From Leifsonia shinshuensis (lineage in GTDB: Bacteria > Actinomycetota > Actinomycetes > Actinomycetales > Microbacteriaceae), in contig NZ_JAVDVK010000001.1 in the NCBI RefSeq assembly GCF_031456835.1, positions 2,418,001 to 2,482,000 of the forward strand: 64,000 nt of DNA, given 5' to 3'. Numbering within the stretch: position 1 is the stretch's first letter; each line of letters begins with the position of its first letter. The position numbers and the translations under genes were made by a program. Below the pieces are notes generated by a model that was given only the letters and a program-made list of their open reading frames with translations, did no database searches and was not told where the DNA came from. Shown here in pieces: positions 25,661 through 32,731 of the stretch.

Positions 25661-26344
25661 TCACCACCCGCACGACTGCACAATCTGAGCGCCGACACGG
25701 ACTTCTGTACGGACCTGCACGGTCTCCCCTGAACTCGACGCGAAGGTCAGCCGGATCGTCGCGACGCCTCTGCTATCCGCGTACGAGTCCTCTGTGGCAA
25801 GCACGTGGCCGTCGGACGTCGCGACCGTGATCGCTCTTGCCGCGTCGGGCAGACGGGATATGGTCCCGGTAACCGAAACGACCTCACTGTCCGTGGTGCT
25901 CCGCTCGATCCGGGCGTTGCACGTGATCGCGGTCGCGGTCTGGGTGGGTGCCGGCGTCACCGAGCGGGAGGCTGCTACGGGGGTCGGTGATCCGAAGACA
26001 TGGACGCTCTGCTGGGTGCAGAGCAGCCAGAGCAGGACGCCTGCGGTGACACCCCACGCGACCGCGAACGCGGGCGCGCGGCGTGCGCCGGCCTCGCGAG
26101 CGATCGCCCAGACGATCCATGCCCCGAGTGCCGCGATCGCTGCAGCGCCGAAACCGGCGCCCCAGGCGGCAACCCCGAACGCGAGCAACACCGTGAGGAC
26201 GGGAGGTATCGCCCACAGCCATTTGCCGAACACCGGTGACTTCTCGGAAGGAGCTGCCGTCTCAGCCGCCGCGTCTGATGCCGTAGGGGCAGCTTCGCTC
26301 GGTGACGACTGCTCGCCCTCGTGGGGAGTGTTCTCTCCCGTCAT
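25661..26344 (-). CDS. Unknown membrane protein with extracytoplasmic C-terminal domain
   Basis: 227 aa from the ATG at 26344 (GAGG 8 nt upstream). A 38-residue acidic, Ser/Ala-rich head precedes three hydrophobic segments (about residues 40-58, 62-82 and 90-108). A ~100-residue beta-like domain with two cysteines (ITCNAR and QSCGW at the C-terminus) would be outside the cell and may form a disulfide. I recognise no family. It diverges from the zinc-ribbon/membrane gene pair across 107 bp. Confidence 0.65.
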   Translation of the reverse strand: MTGENTPHEGEQSSPSEAAPTASDAAAETAAPSEKSPVFGKWLWAIPPVLTVLLAFGVAAWGAGFGAAAIAALGAWIVWAIAREAGARRAPAFAVAWGVTAGVLLWLLCTQQSVHVFGSPTPVAASRSVTPAPTQTATAITCNARIERSTTDSEVVSVTGTISRLPDAARAITVATSDGHVLATEDSYADSRGVATIRLTFASSSGETVQVRTEVRVGAQIVQSCGW

Positions 26345-26451
26345 GTGAGCATCCTCGCAGCCGCCGGATAGTCGGGAGCGGTGACACACCGGGGCATTCA
26401 CTTGAAATACTGCGGAGAGTAAGCTACGCGCGAGGTCGATCGGGGGTGGCT

Positions 26452-26622
26452 ATGGGCATCGATGGGGTTTCGAGCACCCCGCCCGGTCAACGGCCGATGA
26501 AGGGCCGAGGGGATGCTGTGTGCCCAGAATGCGGCAAGCTAATCGTGGATGTCCGAAAGTCGCGACAGTGTTGCGAGGATGGGCATTGGACCCGGATCTC
26601 CGGTAGGGGTCGGAATGGCTGA
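26452..26622 (+). CDS. Small zinc-ribbon-like protein
   Basis: 56 aa from the ATG at 26452 with a G-rich stretch immediately upstream. CPECGK followed 16 residues later by CCEDGHW gives a C-x2-C ... C-C-x3-H metal-binding pattern. The stop codon overlaps the next gene by 8 bp, indicating translational coupling with the membrane protein. Function unknown; small zinc ribbons beside membrane proteins can be adaptor or sensor subunits. The frame is short, so existence as a protein is likely but not certain. Confidence 0.55.
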   Translation: MGIDGVSSTPPGQRPMKGRGDAVCPECGKLIVDVRKSRQCCEDGHWTRISGRGRNG

Positions 26623-27601
26623 TTTCACCTCCGACCCGAGCCTCGGGACGACATCGACGATGGGCAGGTATTTCGGCGTCGTCTCGACGGTCCCCTCGCT
26701 GATCGGCACCACGTGGTTGTATTTGCTTTTTATCCTTCGCCCGTGGCAATCGCCGCTTGACTGGGAATCGCTCGCGACCAACAACCCGATCGCCCAACCC
26801 CTTCAGGGTTTGGCGCTCATCGCGGTGGCAATCACAATCGCGGTCGTCACCCACCCGATCCAGGTCGTCATCACCCAGACCATGGAAGGATACTGGGGGT
26901 CGAGCACCGCCGGCCTGGCATTCGCGTACCGAAGAGCTCTGGCCCAGACGAGCCGCCGAGCGAGAGCAGCCACCCTCCGCGCGCAAGCGCTCGCGGAGAC
27001 GCCTCCAAAAGATCGGCGCGGCCGCCCATGGTCACCCCTAATGCGAGCTCTCACTTTTACGGCGAGCACGACGGTGATCGGGTCATACCCCGCTTCGTCG
27101 AAAGACATCCTCCCGACACGCCTCGGCAACGTACTTCGGCGCTACGAGGCTCGAGGCGGCAAGGCGATCGATCTACCCATTCTTGATTGGGCCACTTATA
27201 TCGGCATGGTCGGCGACCCTCGCCACACCGCCTATGTCCAAGACCAACGCCAGGAAATGGACCTGGCCGTGAGAATGACGGCGGTCAGCCTATTCTGCAC
27301 CACGGTTTCGGCGATAGCTCTCTGGCCGCACGGTCTCTGGCTCCTTCTCGCCGTATTCCCATTCGCGGCGGCATGGATCTCCTACCGCGGCGCCTTGTCC
27401 GCCGCGCACGCATACGGACAAGCCTTCGAAGCGTGGCTTTACCTCAACAGGTTCAAACTCTACGAGCACCTCCACCTCGCAGCCCCGCGGAATTCCAATG
27501 AAGAACGCAGACTGAATGAGCTCCTCGACATGCTGGTGCAGGGTGATGACGAATACCAGGCGCGTTATCGCCATCCCTCTCACGAGAAGCCCGCCGACTG
27601 A
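26615..27601 (+). CDS. Unknown membrane protein coupled to the zinc-ribbon gene
   Basis: 328 aa from the ATG at 26615, which overlaps the zinc-ribbon gene. An upstream in-frame ATG at 26549 exists but lies within that gene. Predicted helices at about residues 20-45 and 58-85 are followed by a ~125-residue basic, largely cytoplasmic domain, then a hydrophobic hairpin near 215-260 (SLFCTTVSAIALWPHGLWLL, then LAVFPFAAAWISY) and a charged C-terminal helix. No known family recognised. The island location and topology leave a role in defence or element maintenance open. Confidence 0.65.
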   Translation: MADFTSDPSLGTTSTMGRYFGVVSTVPSLIGTTWLYLLFILRPWQSPLDWESLATNNPIAQPLQGLALIAVAITIAVVTHPIQVVITQTMEGYWGSSTAGLAFAYRRALAQTSRRARAATLRAQALAETPPKDRRGRPWSPLMRALTFTASTTVIGSYPASSKDILPTRLGNVLRRYEARGGKAIDLPILDWATYIGMVGDPRHTAYVQDQRQEMDLAVRMTAVSLFCTTVSAIALWPHGLWLLLAVFPFAAAWISYRGALSAAHAYGQAFEAWLYLNRFKLYEHLHLAAPRNSNEERRLNELLDMLVQGDDEYQARYRHPSHEKPAD

Positions 27602-27661
27602 GGTCATTCAAACGGTCGTTGCCGGCATCCCGTTCCCTATCCCCCGTTCCTCTCTGAACTA

Positions 27662-28030
27662 ATGGCCGATCAGATCGCGGGAAAGGGCCGAGACGACCTG
27701 GTGGTCAGCGACGCGGACGGGCAACACCTTCGACGGACGCGAGTCAGCACCGGCTCACGCAGCTGGTTCAGGACTGCGCTCAGAGCGGCGGAGCTCGAGC
27801 CGATGGCCCTCCACGACCTCAGACACACGGCTGCCTCGTTGGCCATAAGCTCGGGCGCCAACGTAAAAGCGGTCCAGCGAATGCTCGGACACGCGTCAGC
27901 TGCAATGACCCTCGATCTGTACGCCGACCTCTTCGACGACGACCTCGACGACGTCGCTATGCGCCTCCACGCCGCGGTCTCTGCGTCCGACCTGGGCAAA
28001 GCGTGGGGAAGCCAGGACATCGGCGAATGA
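27662..28030 (+). pseudogene. Truncated tyrosine recombinase (phage integrase) C-terminal fragment
   Basis: 122 codons covering only the end of the catalytic domain: HDLRHTAASLAI (catalytic H-x-x-R), QRMLGHAS (the H/W position) and TLDLYADLF (nucleophile tyrosine). The N-terminal arm-binding and core-binding domains and the first catalytic arginine are missing, and no ribosome site precedes the ATG at 27662. It is a relic of the enzyme that probably inserted the island in the neighbouring tRNA-Ser gene, which is the usual target of this family. Confidence 0.85.
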
Positions 28031-28181
28031 CTAACCGATGGGAATCCCTGGGATCTCGAGACTCGCCCGTCTGGAAGAGAGCGATTCGCTGCGGGTGTGC
28101 GATTCAGCGGCCCCGGAGATTCCACCGCAATAGCGCTACCGTTCCACAGGGCCCCACAACCCGCTCGACAGCCATGCGACT

Positions 28182-28709
28182 CTAAACAGGCGGGAGCCCG
28201 GCTACCACCCACGAGACGACAGTTAGGCCCACAGCAGCGTCGACGATCACGAAACAGAACATCAAGAGAGCGAGTCGGAAGTATCGATATTTGGCCTGCG
28301 CGATCTTCGCGAGCTGGTGCGCCTGCGCCCACGCATCGTCGATGCCATGGGCTGGGTCGGGACGCGGAGGACTGAAGCGCTTGGCTACCGACGGCCAGGC
28401 AAATCGGTTTTCGGATTCAGCTGTTCGTGGGAACAGGGCCATGCCGATGAAGATGACTGTGGCGCTGAAGAACAGGACAAGGAAACCGATCGTTACGACA
28501 GTCAAGTCGTGACCCAGGCCGGGGCCCAGCCGCAGGACGCGAGCAGCATCCCCCGACCGGGTCCCCAGCAATGAGGCACTGACGCCGACTACAGCTGCGA
28601 GGGCGGTGATCTTCGCGTCAGCGTTCTTCACCCACCCGCCAAATTCTTGGATGGCCAGCTTGGCCTCTTCCCACTGGGAAGCATTCGGCGTTTCGCTCTT
28701 ACGCCGCAT
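28182..28709 (-). CDS. pycTM: Pycsar-type transmembrane effector (PycTM-like)
   Basis: 175 aa from the ATG at 28709 (GGAGGG 11 nt upstream), overlapping the preceding E2-like gene by 11 bp. The N-terminal helix ends in GGWVKNADAKITALAAVVG, matching the AD-x-KA start of the first helix in Pycsar TM effectors. Hydrophobic segments lie at about 33-49, 69-93 and 143-171. The loop between the second and third is amphipathic (residues ~120-142). In known Pycsar systems this type of effector binds a cyclic pyrimidine mononucleotide and damages the inner membrane, stopping phage growth. Assignment rests on this pattern plus the cyclase in the same operon. Confidence 0.8.
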   Translation of the reverse strand: MRRKSETPNASQWEEAKLAIQEFGGWVKNADAKITALAAVVGVSASLLGTRSGDAARVLRLGPGLGHDLTVVTIGFLVLFFSATVIFIGMALFPRTAESENRFAWPSVAKRFSPPRPDPAHGIDDAWAQAHQLAKIAQAKYRYFRLALLMFCFVIVDAAVGLTVVSWVVAGLPPV

Positions 28710-29289
28710 TCGGGTGATATCCCTCCGAGAGCCACTGGCGCGAGGACAGTCGCCATACGACGTACTGGGCGTGCCAATGCGCCGCCCAAGCGATGACGGT
28801 CGCGGAGGTGTCGGAGCTGGGATCCCAGTCCGACTCTTCTGCGACACACAGCAGCCCACTGACGTAAAGGTGCGGCGACGGCACGTAGCGCCTCCCTGCC
28901 CGCCGCTCGCGGCGCTTGCCGTCGATCGGTACCACTGCGGGAAGTCCATGATCCCGCCGATGGACGATGGCGACCGTGAATTTCCCGAACCCGGTGTCGA
29001 TCTCCCCTGCGAATCGAGGAGGTTCGGCGGGGTCGGAGATGTCCACGAAACCGGGAAACGCCAAGGCAACGGCGGCGCGTTCCTTCTCCATGGCGCCTGG
29101 CTCTTCCCACCAGGAGGTTGTCGCGCCAGCGTCGATGTTATCTTCACCGCCGTGGAAGGTGTGCGGCTTGACCGGGGTCATGCTGGCCGGCACCACAACG
29201 GTGTTGTCGAGGAAGTGGATCTTGCCCTGAGGGTCAACATGGGGCCGAACGTTGTGGCCCTGATGGCGAAGAACGTCGAGAAGTGTCAT
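28699..29289 (-). CDS. E2-like (ubiquitin-conjugating-fold) protein in the Pycsar operon
   Basis: 196 aa from the ATG at 29289, which overlaps the cyclase stop by 4 bp; its own stop overlaps the effector start. The first ~60 residues are low in recognisable structure. From there it follows an E2 outline: helix 1 (EKERAAVALAFPGF, ~68-81), beta strands (FAGEID, GKFTVAIVH, LPAVVPI), then PSPHLYVSGLLCV (138-149) with H140, G145 and candidate catalytic Cys148, W155-D-P, and two C-terminal helices ending in WRLSSRQW. Canonical E2s have HPN-x4-G-x-[IV]-C-L and a following W-x-P. No E1, JAB protease or ubiquitin-like gene is present, resembling E2-only CBASS operons. Fold assignment is by eye; a structural comparison could overturn it. 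Confidence 0.6.
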   Translation of the reverse strand: MTLLDVLRHQGHNVRPHVDPQGKIHFLDNTVVVPASMTPVKPHTFHGGEDNIDAGATTSWWEEPGAMEKERAAVALAFPGFVDISDPAEPPRFAGEIDTGFGKFTVAIVHRRDHGLPAVVPIDGKRRERRAGRRYVPSPHLYVSGLLCVAEESDWDPSSDTSATVIAWAAHWHAQYVVWRLSSRQWLSEGYHPNAA

Positions 29290-30107
29290 GACCGCTCCCC
29301 CTGGCCGTAGACGAGTTCCAGCGGCTGATAGGCGACTTCAGCTGCTACGGATTCGGCGTACCTGAGCAGAGGACGCCACTGGTAGTCATAGAAGCTGTAG
29401 GACCGACGCTCGGCGTCGCGGCTGTACTCCTTGGGCGAGTTCTCGTGCTGCGTCAGCCATCTCTTCTCCGGGACGCTCGCGGAGAAGGCCTCGCCAACTA
29501 CGAGTTCCCACGACTTCGCTTGCTTCTCGCACTTGGCGGCAAAATTTGATCCGAAGCCGATCACGTTCACCTCAGAGGTGCCCTGCGTACCTGAGCGGAT
29601 GAAAGTGGCTGCTCCGAAGTCGGCGCCTGCAGACGCCTGCACAGTTGCGATGCCGCGTGCCTGCAGCGCCGGGTTCAGATCAGACTGGACGGAGTCGAGG
29701 GCTACCGCCACTGCAGTGGACGCAAGCGCAACGGACACACGAGAGTCAGCGCCGGGGGCACCAAATCCGGCGAACAGGCCATCGCCTCGAAGCCCGAGGA
29801 CGTGGCCGCCATAACGCGTAACGACGTCAGTGAACCCGGACAGGACCGCGTGGGCGAGGCTGGTGACCTCTTCCTGGCCATCCCAGAAAGTTCGGCCGGT
29901 GAAGTTCCGCAGGTCGAGGAATACGGACGCGATGGGGAACGTGATCTGATCGCCGATTGCGAGGTCCGTCGCCGCCGGATGGCCGGTACGTATCTCGTCA
30001 AAACGAGAAGCGCCCTTTGCGAGCAGCACGTTGTGACCGCGATTGTAGTTCTCGAGCACGCGGTTCGTGAAGGCGGAACCATATCCGCCGGGACTGAGGT
30101 AGGTCAA
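29286..30107 (-). CDS. pycC: Class III nucleotide cyclase, Pycsar PycC-like
   Basis: 273 aa from TTG at 30107, chosen because AAGGAG lies 6 nt upstream. The class III cyclase domain (about residues 55-215) carries both metal aspartates, D65 in SVFLDLRNFT and D109 in LRGDGLFAGFG. The usual N-x3-R transition-state pair appears as N188 ... K192 (SNFAAK). Length, lack of a membrane or sensor domain and the downstream PycTM-like effector match Pycsar uridylate/cytidylate cyclases, which make cUMP or cCMP on phage infection; the product here cannot be read from sequence. The C-terminus ends GQGERS, not glycine. Operon order is cyclase, E2-like, effector, all overlapping. Confidence 0.8.
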   Translation of the reverse strand: MTYLSPGGYGSAFTNRVLENYNRGHNVLLAKGASRFDEIRTGHPAATDLAIGDQITFPIASVFLDLRNFTGRTFWDGQEEVTSLAHAVLSGFTDVVTRYGGHVLGLRGDGLFAGFGAPGADSRVSVALASTAVAVALDSVQSDLNPALQARGIATVQASAGADFGAATFIRSGTQGTSEVNVIGFGSNFAAKCEKQAKSWELVVGEAFSASVPEKRWLTQHENSPKEYSRDAERRSYSFYDYQWRPLLRYAESVAAEVAYQPLELVYGQGERS

Positions 30108-30286
30108 GGTTCTCTCCTTATGGTTGGCAATGCGGAGAGAGATCTGGGGCTCGCCGCCCGTGCGTTTGCGCGCGGACGGCGAAGGGGTTAACCTCGAAAC
30201 TCGATCCCATGCTTATGGATTAGTTCCGGCCTAGAGCTCTCGGGATGGGCGTCTCACGACGTTCCTTTTCGAACTACCGGAGCACC

Positions 30287-30321
30287 AACCCCGTGTCGAC
30301 TGGTACTCGCACGGGGTTTTT
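30287..30321 (+). terminator. Intrinsic terminator of an unassigned plus-strand transcript
   Basis: Stem AACCCCGTG / CACGGGGTT (30287-30295, 30310-30318), 14-nt loop, and five T ending at 30321. No protein gene precedes it on the plus strand for over 2 kb; it may end a small RNA that starts in the region upstream of the Pycsar operon. Confidence 0.7.
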
Positions 30322-30680
30322 GCTGTCGGTTGTTATTTCCGCGAACCACTATATAGCGGGGGTCCGACATCTCCACTCCCCCACATCTAGTGGGCGTGTC
30401 GTCCACAGATGGGGAGAACTTATGCACAGTTTCCACACCCCCCGATGCGGGGTAGAGGGCATCCCTCCGCACCTCGCTCGGCGGCCACCTCAACCGAACG
30501 GCCGCTCGATCGCGAGCCCCAGCACGGGCCAGCGGATGTTCAAGCATCACCGGTCGCGATGCCCATCCATGTCCCTCGAACCCATCGATCGGGGCGGGGA
30601 CGAGTCGGCCTTGAGTCCCCGACGGCAGTCGGCGCAAGAGATGTGGGCAAAATGTGGGCAACTCCGCCGCCCACCAACCG

Positions 30681-30715
30681 AAAAACCCCTGAAATCACAG
30701 GGATTCCGGGGGTTT
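30681..30715 (-). terminator. Terminator downstream of tRNA-Ser
   Basis: On the minus strand AACCCCC... pairs with GGGGTT followed by a T-run (AAAAACCCC at 30681-30689 against GGGGGTTT at 30708-30715), starting 8 nt after the mature tRNA 3' end. Confidence 0.65.
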
Positions 30716-30722
30716 CGATCGG

Positions 30723-30811
30723 CGGAGACGGAGGGATTTGAACCCTCGGTCCCCTTACGGGGACTCCACCTTAGCAGGGTGGTGCACTAGGCCTGACTAT
30801 GCGACGTCTCC
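30723..30811 (-). tRNA. tRNA-Ser(GCT)
   Basis: 89 nt. Acceptor stem GGAGACG / CGTCTCC, D-loop with AGTCAGGCCTAGT, anticodon loop CTGCTAA with anticodon GCT (30773-30775 on the plus strand reads AGC), a long class II variable arm (GTCCCC / GGGGAC) and the T-arm GAGGG-TTCAAAT-CCCTC. Discriminator G; CCA is not encoded. Reads AGC/AGT serine codons. Its 3' end is the integration site of the island to the left. Confidence 0.95.
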
Positions 30812-30881
30812 AGAGCGACCGCGAGCGGACGCACGACGACCATCATAACGGACGCGGCGGTGCCGGTCCGACACGGGTCTC

Positions 30882-31538
30882 TCAGGTGCCGAGCGGGACG
30901 TTGTTGGCGGCGGTTCCGAGGATCTGGGCGAAGAGCAGCACGGACCAGATCAGCGCGACCGCGAAGCTGACCACGTACACCGCGATCGACACCCACAACG
31001 GCGCCATTCCGCGGCCGCCGGCGACGCCGCGGACGATGACGCTGCGGCCGATCGGGTAGACGATACCGAGGAACGACCAGGCCCAGTGGAACGGGCGCTC
31101 GACGCCGCGACCCACAAGCTCGCGATAGTCGAGCCAGGCGAACACGATCGTCGCCGCGGTCACGAGCCAGCCGATGCCGACGACCACGAAGTACATCGGG
31201 CCGCCGAGCAGCGCCATCGGGTCGGACAGCTGGATGCGCGAGCCGGTCTCATCCAGCCGGAACGCCGGCTGCGGGCGCAGCAGGAAGAGGAGCAGCGTGT
31301 TGACGAGCGGCAGGACGGCGACCAGCCAGATCCACACCGTGTATACCGGGGTCTCGGCGGGGAGCGGCCGGCGCCGCGCAGGCGCGTACGGCGGCGGCGC
31401 GTAGCCGGACGGCGCCGCGTAGCCGGACGGCGCCGCGGAGACGTGCTCGGTCCAGCGCACGCCGTCCCACCAGCGCAGGGCTCCCGGCCGCTGCGGGTCC
31501 GGGTACCAGCCGGGCGCGGGGGACGGCGCGTTCGTCAC
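30882..31538 (-). CDS. DUF2510-containing membrane protein
   Basis: 218 aa from GTG at 31538 (GGGAG upstream). The N-terminal DUF2510 motif GWYPDPQRPGALRWWDGVRW is followed by a Pro/Tyr/Ala-rich linker with repeats of AAPSGY, then four transmembrane helices (about residues 75-95, 115-145, 160-180 and 188-212) of DUF4328-like arrangement. DUF2510 domains precede many actinobacterial membrane proteins; no specific function is known. It starts 4 bp after the preceding gene's stop. Confidence 0.8.
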   Translation of the reverse strand: MTNAPSPAPGWYPDPQRPGALRWWDGVRWTEHVSAAPSGYAAPSGYAPPPYAPARRRPLPAETPVYTVWIWLVAVLPLVNTLLLFLLRPQPAFRLDETGSRIQLSDPMALLGGPMYFVVVGIGWLVTAATIVFAWLDYRELVGRGVERPFHWAWSFLGIVYPIGRSVIVRGVAGGRGMAPLWVSIAVYVVSFAVALIWSVLLFAQILGTAANNVPLGT

Positions 31539-31542
31539 GGGG

Positions 31543-31866
31543 TCAGGACTCCCGACCGACGGCGGGCTCCCCGACGAACTGGTGCGACTCGGAGGCGAGC
31601 TCGGGCCAGTCCTCGGCGTCCGCGATGCGTACCCACGCACCCTTGGCCTCGCTGCGGCCCGCGGGGACCGGCGTCGCGACCTCGCGCTCGACCAGGTCGG
31701 CCGCGCGGTCCTCGGGCAGGTCGAGCGCCAGCTCGGTTCCGTCGAGGTAGGCGAACAGGCGGCCGTGCACGTGCAGGCCGGTCGCGGTGACCGAGACGTC
31801 GAGGTCCGGGTCCTCCAGCAGCTGGGCGGCCAGCAGTTCGAACGAGGCTACGGGGGTGTCGGTCAT
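31543..31866 (-). CDS. TfoX/YjbR-like small protein
   Basis: 107 aa from the ATG at 31866. Sequence order FELLAAQLLEDPDLDV, GRLFAYLDGTELALDLPEDRAADLVERE, KGAWVRI resembles the N-terminal fold of TfoX / MmcQ-YjbR proteins, which are small DNA-mimic or DNA-binding-like proteins of unclear role. The match is by eye only. It probably shares a transcript with the DUF2510 gene 4 bp downstream. Confidence 0.55.
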   Translation of the reverse strand: MTDTPVASFELLAAQLLEDPDLDVSVTATGLHVHGRLFAYLDGTELALDLPEDRAADLVEREVATPVPAGRSEAKGAWVRIADAEDWPELASESHQFVGEPAVGRES

Positions 31867-31995
31867 GCGGAGTCCTCTCGGCAGGCGGGATGGAGGCGCC
31901 GGGTAGGGCGCCATCCGGGCAGTCGCGCTGGCGCCGATCCTATCGCCGAAGCGCTCGCATCTCGGCGAGCGGACCGGGCCCGGCGCAGCGACGGG

Positions 31996-32406
31996 TCAGC
32001 CGACGGTGAGCAGCCAGCGGTTGCCGTCCGGGAGGGCGGCGTGCTCGAAGCGGTCGACCAGCAGCGTCACCAGGGCGAGACCGCGTCCCGACTCCCCCAG
32101 GTCCTCGGGGTCGGGCATGGCGGCGCCGTCGATGTCGACCGCGGCGGGCGGCGCGTCGTCGGTGACCACCGCCTCCAACCCGTCCTCGGTGCTGCGCACC
32201 GCGAGCTCGACGCGGACCGGCCGGTCGTCGCTGCTGTGCATCACCACGTTGGTGACCACTTCGACCACGGCCAGCTCGAAGCCGCCGCGCACCTGCTCCG
32301 GGAGGTCCGGACGGCGCTCGGCGAGCCGCTCGAACATCTCGTGCACCCGCCCGATCGTCTCCTCGTCGGCCGGGGCCCGGAAGGAGTCGCGGAACGGCTC
32401 AGTCAC
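31996..32406 (-). CDS. Anti-sigma-factor serine kinase (HATPase, RsbW/RsbT-like)
   Basis: 136 aa. GHKL ATPase elements: N-box EVVTNVVMHS (~residues 49-58), a degenerate G1 box VTDDAPPAA that lacks the usual D-x-G-x-G glycines, and G2 GRGLALV (~108). Such stand-alone domains phosphorylate a STAS partner and, when free, bind a sigma factor or another target. It overlaps the STAS gene by 8 bp. No cognate sigma factor is adjacent, so the target may be elsewhere or may be the glycosyltransferase encoded in the same operon. Confidence 0.85.
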   Translation of the reverse strand: MTEPFRDSFRAPADEETIGRVHEMFERLAERRPDLPEQVRGGFELAVVEVVTNVVMHSSDDRPVRVELAVRSTEDGLEAVVTDDAPPAAVDIDGAAMPDPEDLGESGRGLALVTLLVDRFEHAALPDGNRWLLTVG

Positions 32407-32731
32407 GGTAGGCGTCGTCGACGGAGGAGTGGATGCGCAGGATGCGGTCCAGGTTGGTGAGGCGGAGGACGCTCGACACCTGCTCCGAGGCGGATGCGAG
32501 GCGCAGGTCGCCGCCCGCGGTGCGCGCTGTCTTCAGGCCGCTGACCAGGGCGCCGAGCCCCGAGGAGTCGATGAACTCGACGCCGGACAGGTCCACCGCC
32601 ACGCGCGCGTTTCCGCCGTTCACCGCATCCTGGACCTCGCGCTTCAGCTCCGGCGCGGTGACCATGTTGATGCGTCCCTCCGCGACCAGCACGGCCACAC
32701 CGTCCGGGCGGACGCTCGACGTGATCTTCAT
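32399..32731 (-). CDS. STAS-domain anti-anti-sigma factor
   Basis: 110 aa from the ATG at 32731, overlapping the glycosyltransferase stop by 4 bp. Classic SpoIIAA/RsbV fold: GRINMVTAPELKREV, then VAVDLSGVEFIDSSGLGAL with the phosphorylatable serine in the D-S-S-G-L turn. It would be phosphorylated by the kinase next door and dephosphorylated by the SpoIIE-type phosphatase upstream. Confidence 0.92.
   Translation of the reverse strand: MKITSSVRPDGVAVLVAEGRINMVTAPELKREVQDAVNGGNARVAVDLSGVEFIDSSGLGALVSGLKTARTAGGDLRLASASEQVSSVLRLTNLDRILRIHSSVDDAYRD

Larger units (their letters stand above)
30108..30722. other. 615-bp region between the Pycsar cyclase and tRNA-Ser
   Basis: No convincing gene. It should hold the minus-strand promoter of the Pycsar operon (none clear). 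It also holds an intrinsic terminator facing right (30287-30321) with no coding gene before it, a short cluster of DnaA-box-like sequences at ~30405-30445 (TTATGCACA at 30420-30428, GTCCACAG and TTTCCACA nearby), two copies of TGTGGGCAA near 30645-30662, and the tRNA terminator. A long plus-strand frame across it overlaps the tRNA and is rejected. Confidence 0.6.
25490..30746. mobile_element. Genomic island integrated in tRNA-Ser(GCT)
   Basis: A 5.3-kb segment bounded by 29-bp direct repeats, one of which is the 3' end of an intact tRNA-Ser gene. It contains a truncated tyrosine-recombinase gene, genes of unknown membrane proteins and a Pycsar-like defence operon. Base composition is visibly less GC-rich than either flank. 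The integrase remnant lacks its N-terminus and first catalytic arginine, so the island is probably immobile now or was mobilised in trans. Confidence 0.75.

Noticed and set aside
30405-30445. Chromosomal replication origin
   Set aside because: Too few DnaA-like boxes and no dnaA, dnaN or AT-rich unwinding element nearby; kept only as a minor observation on the island.
30245-30790. Plus-strand frame ending in the tRNA-Ser gene
   Set aside because: Its C-terminal sequence (GFEPSVPLRGLHL) is the familiar mistranslation of a tRNA-Ser 3' end; no ribosome site and it spans two terminators.
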